DNA of 64,000 nucleotides from Staphylotrichum longicolle (lineage: Eukaryota; Ascomycota; Sordariomycetes; Sordariales; Chaetomiaceae), in assembly GCA_019096155.1 (NCBI GenBank), contig JAHCVI010000001.1, positions 9,734,001 through 9,798,000 of the forward strand, read 5' to 3'. Of the stretch, positions 57,662 through 64,000 are shown piece after piece (within the stretch, counting starts at the first letter, position 1; each line of letters starts with the position of its first letter). Both the position numbers and the translations under genes were made by a program. Below the pieces are notes generated by a model. It saw only the letters and a program-made list of their open reading frames with translations. It did not search any database and had not been told where the DNA came from.

Positions 57662-59797
57662 TTATTGCCAGGACCCGCCCTTCCCACCAAACCCTCCACT
57701 GTCCTCCAGCTTCTTGCCCCCGCCGCCGCGTGTCGGCTTCGACTGCGCGGCCTCATGCCTCCTCAGCTCCTCCGGCACCTTGGATATTGACGACTTGGAA
57801 ATAATCTGCTTCAAGTCATACATGACATCCGCATCCTCGTTGCCCAAGAACGTGATGGCCACACCGCTCTTGCCCGCACGACCCGTGCGACCAATACGAT
57901 GAGTATACGCTTCGATGCTCGACGGCATGTTGAAGTTGACAACGAGCGACACGTCCGACACGTCGATACCACGCCCTGCCAGATCCGTAGCCACCAAGAT
58001 GCTGGCCTGGCCATTGCGCACTGACGCGAGCGACGCTTCACGCTGCTCCTGCGTCTTGCTGCCATGCAGCGTGACGGTCGAGTAGCCCCATGACTTGATA
58101 TCCTTGGCCACCATCTCGCAGTTGCGCTTGATGTTGACGAACACAATGATGGGCGGCTTAAACTGGCCCGAATTAAGAATCTCCTGCAGGCGCCGCTTGC
58201 GCTTGTCTTCGCCCGCGATGAACTCAACCCGCTGCTCGACCGTGTCGACGGCCTCGCCAGCGTTGCCGATGGTCACGATGGCGGGACGACGAAGATATTT
58301 CTTGGCGATCTTTTCTACCAGCGGCGGCATCGTGGCCGTGTACATCATTGTCTGTCTGTACCGGTCTTTGCCGCCCAGGTAGCGGCTCATCATTTGCGGA
58401 TTCTCGGCATCGTCCGTGTCTGGCTTTTCGTTTGCCACTGGGAGAGCATCGAGAATCTTGGTCAAAGGCTCCTCGAAGCCCTGGTCGATCATGCGGTCGG
58501 CTTCATCCATGATGATGTAGCAGCACTGGGAGAAGACAAGCAGGCGTCTCTCGAGGCAGTCCACGAGACGACCCGGTGTCGCAACAATGATCTCGGCGCC
58601 GTTACGGAGTGCAAACGCCTGCTCCTCCAACGAGTGACCGCCAACAATACTGACCACGGTGAAGCCCAGGGGGCCGGCGAATTTCCTAGCTTCGCTCTCG
58701 ATTTGTTGAACCAGTTCTCTTGTTGGCGCAAGAATGAGCGCATACGGGCCGTCGTTTTTGTTGTATTCAGTAAGAGGCGGCAGTTCTGAGATGTACACGA
58801 GCAGCGGTAAGAGAAACGCGGCCGTTTTACCGGAACCCGTCACGGCAACGCCGATAAGGTCGCGCGCTTGCTGTGCAATCGGTATCGCAGCCCTCTGAAT
58901 TGGAGTCGGCTCGTCGTAACCGACCTGGTGGACGATGTCAAGTAGACGACGGGGTAAATTCGACTCCTCCCAGCTCCGCATCGGATCTGGAATGGCGCCG
59001 CCCTTGGTGGCAATGCCAAAGTTCTCCTTGAAGATGCGCCAGTCGCGCTCTTTCATGTCCTCAAGCTTCTTCTCCGACCAGTGCTTGCCCATGTTCTTGC
59101 GGTCTGCCGCCTCCTTGACGCGCCGGTGCTGCTCCAGGAGTTGCCTCGCGCGCTCCTCTCCAGTCTCCTTGTCGCCACGCCGGATCGCCTCTGCCTTGCG
59201 CAGCACCAACTCGTCGGTGTTCTCGAATCCTGCGAGCTTGAAGAGCGGGTCTGGGCGATCTGCGTAGATTGGATCGAACGGCCGGCTGGTGTCGTCGTCG
59301 GGGTCCCAGTCGAAGTTGAACTTGTTCGCCGCCGTACGCCTCCGCTTCTTCTTCGCTGAAAAGGTAGATTGGTTGACCTCGGGACCCATGTACTTTGCCC
59401 GCAGTTCCGCTGCATCGTTCCGCTCCATTTCGGACCGCTTCCCTTCGTCGTCTCTTGGCCGGGGGCGCTTTCCACCGTGGCCGTGGTCACCGCCATCAGC
59501 GGGCGGGCGCATGGCCTTCGGGCCTGTGGGTATATCGTGGGAGGTCCTCGAGTTGTAGTTCCATTTTGTTCCATTTGTCCCGTTCCTCCCGTTCGTTCCG
59601 TTTGTCGATGGCGTCCTTGAAGATGCCAGGGACTCTTCCCGTCGTTTGAGTTCCTCTTCTTCCTTGGCTGCCTTTTCTGCCGCCATGCGCTCACGTTCCT
59701 TCTTCGGGATGAACCTGGGCTTTGCGGCCGCTGCTTTCTCGGCTTCCCGCTTGCGCAACAGCGCCGGTAGGTCTGGGGGCAAACGTCTCGAATCCAT
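57662..59797 (-). CDS. PRP28: U5 snRNP DEAD-box RNA helicase Prp28
   Basis: A single open exon of 711 residues from ATG 59797; an in-frame ATG at 59920 would add 41 residues, but MDSRRLPPDLPALLRKREAEKAAAAKPRF matches the usual Prp28 start. The N-terminal 280 residues are charged and low complexity (Thr-Asn-Gly repeats, KKKRRRTAANKFNFDWD). The helicase core shows GYDEPTPIQRAAIP (Q motif), AVTGSGKT (I), PTRELVQQI (Ia), ATPGRL (Ib), MDEADRM (II, DEAD), TATMPP (III), VFVNIKR (IV), DLAGRGIDV (V) and HRIGRTGRAG (VI). Prp28 exchanges U1 for U6 at the 5' splice site. It diverges from mL59 over 314 bp. Confidence 0.97.
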   Translation of the reverse strand: MDSRRLPPDLPALLRKREAEKAAAAKPRFIPKKERERMAAEKAAKEEEELKRREESLASSRTPSTNGTNGRNGTNGTKWNYNSRTSHDIPTGPKAMRPPADGGDHGHGGKRPRPRDDEGKRSEMERNDAAELRAKYMGPEVNQSTFSAKKKRRRTAANKFNFDWDPDDDTSRPFDPIYADRPDPLFKLAGFENTDELVLRKAEAIRRGDKETGEERARQLLEQHRRVKEAADRKNMGKHWSEKKLEDMKERDWRIFKENFGIATKGGAIPDPMRSWEESNLPRRLLDIVHQVGYDEPTPIQRAAIPIAQQARDLIGVAVTGSGKTAAFLLPLLVYISELPPLTEYNKNDGPYALILAPTRELVQQIESEARKFAGPLGFTVVSIVGGHSLEEQAFALRNGAEIIVATPGRLVDCLERRLLVFSQCCYIIMDEADRMIDQGFEEPLTKILDALPVANEKPDTDDAENPQMMSRYLGGKDRYRQTMMYTATMPPLVEKIAKKYLRRPAIVTIGNAGEAVDTVEQRVEFIAGEDKRKRRLQEILNSGQFKPPIIVFVNIKRNCEMVAKDIKSWGYSTVTLHGSKTQEQREASLASVRNGQASILVATDLAGRGIDVSDVSLVVNFNMPSSIEAYTHRIGRTGRAGKSGVAITFLGNEDADVMYDLKQIISKSSISKVPEELRRHEAAQSKPTRGGGGKKLEDSGGFGGKGGSWQ

Positions 59798-60111
59798 GGC
59801 GAGATGGGGAAATGTGTTGGTAACGGCTGTTGAATCAAGGTCGGGAAGGGAAAATGGTCTGGATGCTGGGAGAGATAAGTTGAAGAAGGGTGGAGCGCGG
59901 GCCAGCAAGGTGCAAGCCAATCAACGGCCGGGCAGCCGGCCCAGCAGAGCGCGGCCCGCTGGTCTGTACAAACTGGGTTAGGGTTGTATATGCGTCCATG
60001 GCTCTCGGGCTCGGTAACTTTTTTTGAGATGCAAGCGTCGCGCGCCTTGACCGAGAACCTCTCCGCCTGTCCACGGTCCCGCATCAGCACCACCCCCGGC
60101 AGATCTCGAGA
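59798..60111. promoter_or_regulatory. short divergent promoter region of PRP28 and mL59
   Basis: Only 314 bp lie between the two ATGs, so the promoters and leaders of a splicing helicase and a mitochondrial ribosomal protein overlap. No specific element is certain. Confidence 0.55.
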
Positions 60112-60739
60112 ATGGCGGCAGCGGCGACGAAGAACATACAATTAGCGCTGGCGCTGCCGACGCGCCTCCGCACATTCCTTGCGCGGTACCCTCCGGCCTC
60201 GATCTTACCCGCGGGCGCCAACGCCGAGACGACGAAGACGGCCTACCAAGAAGAGGCGCCGAATCCGTTCATGCCGATGAAGCACCCCGTCACCGGGCGA
60301 TGGCACGACCCCAAGTACTCGCTGCGCCGGCAGGCCGAGCTGGTTAAGATGGCGCGGGACCACGGTGTCGAGGAGCTGCTCCCCTTCACCAACAAGGGCA
60401 CCGAGACCAGGTTACGCAAGAGGGTCGAGCTTGGTCTGCGCGTCAAGGGTACTGGTGTCGGCCAGCGGGTCAAGGGTCACAAGCACGAGAGGCAGCTGGC
60501 TGTCAAGTACGTCTGCGTTCACTGCCAGCGGTGGCTGGGGAGCGTGGTGGGAGTCCTACTTGCTGACTGGTGTGTTCGACAGGATGGACAAGAGGAGAAA
60601 CGCCATGTTGGAGATGCCGAATCTCATCAGGGAATGGAAAAAGGTATTTTTTCAGCCTTTCATTGGTTTTGTTTCGGGCAACCTTTGCTAACCACGTTTG
60701 CAGGTTGGGAAACGGGACTGGACCAAGTTTCCCAAATAA
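60112..60739 (+). CDS. MRPL25: mitochondrial large-subunit ribosomal protein mL59 (Mrpl25)
   Basis: Three exons, 60112-60506, 60583-60643 and 60704-60739, give 163 residues. Reading through the first donor would lengthen the protein with unrelated sequence; splicing gives QLAVKMDKRRNAMLEMPNLIREWKKVGKRDWTKFPK. Conserved blocks are FLARYPPASILP, NPFMPMKHPVTGRWHDPKYSLRRQAEL, HGVEELLPF and KGHKHERQL, all shared with yeast Mrpl25. It is a fungal-specific component of the 54S mitochondrial subunit. The N terminus is basic-poor but helical, consistent with mitochondrial import. The final coding exon is 36 nt. Confidence 0.95.
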
Positions 60740-61253
60740 GCGGCCGACGCTCGTCGGCGGGAGCTGTGATGTGTTTAGACTGTACCAATACCAAGCAATG
60801 TACAACATTTCAACCACTCGAGGCCCTTTGGACGCGGCTCTTAGTGCTGTCTGAGCTCGCCCCTGCCTTTTGCTCTCAGTCACACCCTCCTTGCTCTACG
60901 TTTTGTTCCAAATTCCCCACTGTTAACGGGCGCTGTCTTGGGGATGGTGCCCAAGTGGGCAGCTGAGATCACTCACTCGCCTAGCTGACTGTTGCCTCAA
61001 CGCCCTCGTCCGTCTTCACGTATCCATTGCCTCGGCCCGTCCCATTTTGCAGTCGAGGTCTCTACCTTTTCCTAGAAGACCAAACACGCCTTTGGGGAGC
61101 TTAAAGCACGTGATCAGCTCCAATCTCATTGTGACCAGTTCATAATTTTTCACATGCCCCATCTCACACACCTGCCCCTCAACACCATCACCATATCACC
61201 ACCACCACCACCTCTCACCCTAAGGGCAGCCCCCGCCTTTCAACGCACCCACA
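60740..61253. other. intergenic, 3' flank of mL59 and promoter of DPH4
   Basis: 514 bp. CACGTG at 61107-61112 in the context GCACGTGATC, 142 bp before the DPH4 ATG. No gene seen. Confidence 0.5.
61107..61112. promoter_or_regulatory. CACGTG site upstream of DPH4
   Basis: Minus strand reads GATCACGTGC, matching RTCACGTG. Inferred bHLH/Cbf1-type site. Confidence 0.35.
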
Positions 61254-61985
61254 ATGCCCTCCCAAACCCGACCTTCTACGACATCCTCTCCTCTCCCCCG
61301 CAACGCTCTCCCAAACCGACCCGCCACCACATCAGCCCTCATCAAGCGCGCCTACCGCCGCGCCCTCCTCAACCACCACCCCGACAAAAGGAAGCCCACC
61401 ACCACCCCCCAACCCAACCCCAACAACAACCCCAACAACCCCCAAACCACTCCTCCTCCTCATCATCCACATCCGCATACACAATCGACCAAATCTCCAC
61501 CGCCTACGCGACCTCTCCTCCCGTCCCTCCGCCAAGCCTACGACCGCTCCCTCCTGCTGCTCTCCCTCCCAGTCCCAACCCCTCCAGCAGGGAAGAAGAA
61601 GAGGGGAAGGGACCGAGTTCCAGACGGGCATCGAGACGATCGACCTGGACGACCTCGACTGCGAGGACTATGACCAAGAAGATGACGACGACGACGAAGG
61701 ACGGGGACGGGGACGGGGACGGGGGGGACGGGGACGGGGACGGGGACGAGGTGGTACGCGTGCGCCTGTCGGTGTGGCAACCCGCGCGGCTATCTCTTCA
61801 CCGAGGACGATTTAGAAGATGCGGCTGATCTGGGGGAGTTGATGGTCGGGTGCGCAGATTGTAGCTTATGGTTGAGGGTTCATTTTGCTGTTGTCGACGA
61901 TGAGGATGATGGAGAGGAAGCAGGGGGTAGTGGGACCGAGGGAGCGCTGGGTGTCAGCGCTGGGGCTGGAGCTGGGAAGAGGTGA
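61254..61985 (+). CDS. DPH4: diphthamide biosynthesis protein 4 (J-protein with CSL zinc finger), multiply frame-broken
   Basis: No single frame covers the gene, but family segments follow in order: FYDILSS (frame 2), ALIKRAYRRALLNHHPDK with the J-domain HPD (frame 0), YTIDQISTAYAT (frame 2), LRQAYDRSLLLL (frame 0), FQTGIETIDLDDLDCEDY (frame 1), and the CSL-type zinc finger YACACRCGNPRGYLFTEDDLE ... GCADCSLWLRV (frame 0) to a stop at 61983-61985. Dph4/DnaJC24 assists the Dph1-Dph2 radical enzyme that makes diphthamide on eEF2, with iron bound at the CSL cysteines. At least six frame changes are required, mostly explained by bases missing from C or G runs; no plausible introns cover them. A GGGGAC hexanucleotide repeat sits in the acidic linker. 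Start chosen at the ATG in ACCCACAATGCC. Confidence 0.75.
61699..61748 (+). repeat. GGGGAC hexanucleotide repeat inside DPH4
   Basis: About eight imperfect GGGGAC/GGACGG units with one GGGGGGG irregularity, in the linker between the J-domain and zinc finger. Encodes Gly-Asp or Gly-Arg dipeptides depending on frame. Confidence 0.85.
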
Positions 61986-62402
61986 CAGCGTCGGCGTCTC
62001 GTGGGTCTGTTGACTCTAGGCAGGCAAGGCCAGTGCCTAACAAAAGGTGCTGTAGACCATAGCGGCGTTGTATTCGACAACAGTGGTGCACCAAGAGAGC
62101 AGTCAAATAACATGGCAGAAGGTCTATGTATTGACGACGGGTTTTATTTCTTGTACGGGCAATCTTCGCCAGTCAAGAGTCTAAGAAGCAGGCACTCTGA
62201 GAAAGGAACGAAACCCTCCAAATGCCGCCCTCTAGCCCCCAACTTCCGCGACAAACCGCCGCCCAAGTCTTGTGTATCTGCCGTAAACATGCAAAGGTAC
62301 GAGGAATCTCCAGTCCGCGCTCCAAAGACACCGTTTCCACCAAGGGATTTGCCAAGTAAACCGGGGGTTATCACTATCAAGAGACCAGGAACATGACGCC
62401 GC
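61986..62402. other. intergenic between convergent DPH4 and 14-3-3
   Basis: 417 bp of 3' flanks; no gene seen. Confidence 0.5.
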
Positions 62403-63431
62403 TTACTCGGCCTTGGGCTCCTCCGCAGCCGCCTCCGCCTTCGGCTCCTCCTGCTGAGGGGCCTCGGCGTGGGCCGCAGCGGCGGGGGGCTCGGCCTCGG
62501 ACGAGGTCCACAGGGTCTGCATGGGCATGTTAGCGCATGCATATGCAGGCGTCGCAAATGCAAAGTCACGTACCAGGTTGTCACGGAGCAGCTGCATGAT
62601 CAGGGTGCTGTCCTTGTAGCTCTCCTCGCTCAATGTGTCGAGCTCTGCAATCGCAGGTCAGAAACTAATTCCATTTCGCGAATGCAAGGCAATCACTCAC
62701 CGGCAATGGCATCATCGAATGCCTGCTTCGCAAGATGGCAAGCCTGGTCGGGAGCATTGAGGATCTCGTAGTAGAAGACCGAGAAGTTGAGGGCAAGACC
62801 CAGGCGGATGGGGTGGGTGGGAGGCAGCTCGGTCTGGGCAACCTCGGTGGCAGCCTTGTAGGCCTCGAGAGACTTGTCGGCCGAATCCTTGCGACGGTCG
62901 CCAACGGCGAACTCAGCGAGGTAACGGTGGTAGTCACCCTTCCTATTATGGGGTTAGCCATGCAGGTATTACGACACGGCGACAAGGGCGGGTACTGACA
63001 TCTTGTGGTAAAAGACCTTGGACTCGCCAGACTTGGCAGAGGGAATGAGGTGCGCGTCCAGAACGCTGAGAATATCCTCGCAGATCTTGGCGAGCTCGCC
63101 CTCGATCTTCTGGCGGTACTCCTTGATGAGGCCAACCTGGGTGGAGTTGCCCTTGGACTCCTCCTTCTGCTCAATCGAGGTGACGATTCTCCACGACGCA
63201 CGGCGGGCGCCAATGACGTTCTTGTAGGCGACCGACAGAAGGTTCCGCTCCTCGACGGTAAGATCGCGGTCCTCGGAGGCGACAATCTTCATGTTCTCGA
63301 CCATCTCTGTGTGCGGGGTGGAGCGTCAGCCTCAATTCGTCTGTGTGGTCGGCATTTCAGGAATACATGCCCTCATAGCGCTCGGCCTGCTCGGCCAGCT
63401 TGGCCAGGTAGACAGCATCTTCGTGACCCAT
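62403..63431 (-). CDS. 14-3-3 protein
   Basis: Five exons, 63431-63371, 63306-63000, 62942-62701, 62644-62574 and 62516-62403, give 264 residues. The first coding intron starts with GC (GGCATGT...ACAG) and must be spliced to read QAERYEEMVENMKIVASEDRDLTVEE. The two family signatures are present: RNLLSVAYKNVIGARRASWRI and [20 protein letters not shown], the latter joined across the last intron. Phosphopeptide-binding residues (Lys and Arg of helix 3, KSGESKVFYHKMKGDYHRYLAEF with Arg and Tyr) are intact. The C-terminal tail is a low-complexity Ala/Glu/Pro extension, as in yeast Bmh1/Bmh2. The dimer regulates many phosphoproteins. A 5' UTR intron is probable upstream. Confidence 0.97.
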
Positions 63432-64000
63432 GTTGACGAATGGACAGGTATCTGCGAGATGGAGGTTAGCGGGAAATCATGCAGCTGGTGGGGTGAGCTG
63501 GTGCGGTGAAGTCGGTCTCGGTCGGTGTGCGGGTAAAAACAACAAGACTGCAATCTGTAAGGACAAAAAAACAAAATCGCCGGATGGGCATTATCACGGC
63601 CAGCAAAGCCGCCACAATCGATCACATCTGCTGATGTCGATGCGAATGCGCCGTGCTGACTTCATGACTAGGCCCCCGCTCTCGGTGTGGGGTGAATGCG
63701 CAGCCCTGCCGGCCCTGGACGCCGCGATACAGGTGATCCCGGCACTGCGGACGCCGGGCTGGATGGCAATGGGACCTTCGAGCCCAAGGCGACCACGGCC
63801 ATCGTGACAGCGGTTCCAGAAGGTGAGGGCAGGGCTCGGTCGCGTCGGCGATGACGACAACGGGCGAGGAATGGCATGCCGTGGACGGGGCAGCGAGTGA
63901 GGGGACAACGACCCGGTACTCACCTCGTGTAATCTAGTGGGATGGCGGGAGGCCGCAAAGACGATGTTTTCTGGGAAGATCGCGGGGTAGGAAAATGGGT
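63432..64000. other. upstream region of 14-3-3 gene, to window end
   Basis: 569 bp holding the 14-3-3 leader. No other gene recognised; a frame on the minus strand around 63594-63923 is of noncoding character. Confidence 0.5.
63452..63923 (-). other. probable 5' UTR intron of the 14-3-3 gene
   Basis: On the minus strand a GTGAGT donor (from 63923) and GCTAAC...CTCGCAG branch/acceptor (ending 63452) enclose 472 bp just upstream of the ATG at 63431. The sequence shows both strong ends; splicing itself is inferred. Confidence 0.5.

Overview
The window is nuclear DNA of a filamentous ascomycete, most likely a sordariomycete (Sordariales/Chaetomiaceae-like). The reasons are high G+C, short introns (about 50-130 bp) with GTRNGT donors and CTAAC/CTGAC branch sites, pyrimidine-rich promoters, and a gene set typical of that group (RTG2-like protein, Zn2Cys6 regulator, fungal tyrosinase, RCR-family protein, arg-13-type carrier). 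The species cannot be fixed from the sequence alone. I built 23 protein-coding models, most with exon borders that join conserved protein segments in phase. No rRNA, CRISPR array, intact transposon or convincing tRNA was seen.

Left third (1-27 kb), gene-sparse: RTG2-like Ppx/GppA protein (+), Zn2Cys6 factor (-), a large DUF8004-type protein (-), a one-span Cys/repeat-rich 'fibroin-3-related' membrane protein (-), an RCR-type membrane protein (-), ribosomal protein uS9/RPS16 (+) and the small GTPase ARL8 (-), separated by 1-3 kb stretches without recognisable genes.

Middle (27-45 kb): RNA polymerase I second-largest subunit (+), then a run of two secreted proteins, a tyrosinase and a multidomain phospholipase-A2-like protein, followed by a 56-residue Cys-rich ORF. 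Then come a STIMATE-type vacuolar membrane protein (-), SF3b p14 (-) and an unnamed split zinc-binding protein (+).

Right third (45-64 kb), dense housekeeping: proteasome RPT1 (-) and chaperonin CCT4 (+) diverge from one 545-bp region; ARS2/SERRATE (-) and TSPO (+) also diverge; then the ornithine carrier (-), PRP28 helicase (-) diverging from mitochondrial mL59 (+), the diphthamide J-protein DPH4 (+) and a 14-3-3 protein (-). Functions cover transcription, splicing, translation, protein folding and turnover. They are not an operon or evident biosynthetic cluster.

The most striking signal is that five otherwise well-conserved genes (DUF8004, PLA2-like, ARS2, arg-13 carrier, DPH4) lose the reading frame by one or two bases, mostly at G/C homopolymers, and carry on in another frame with family-typical sequence. 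Unpolished sequence is the simplest explanation; real gene decay is the alternative. Other notable items are a GC-AG intron in the 14-3-3 gene, coding microexons of 15, 20 and 24 nt, an ATG-only first coding exon in RPT1, and the PLA2-like domain architecture.
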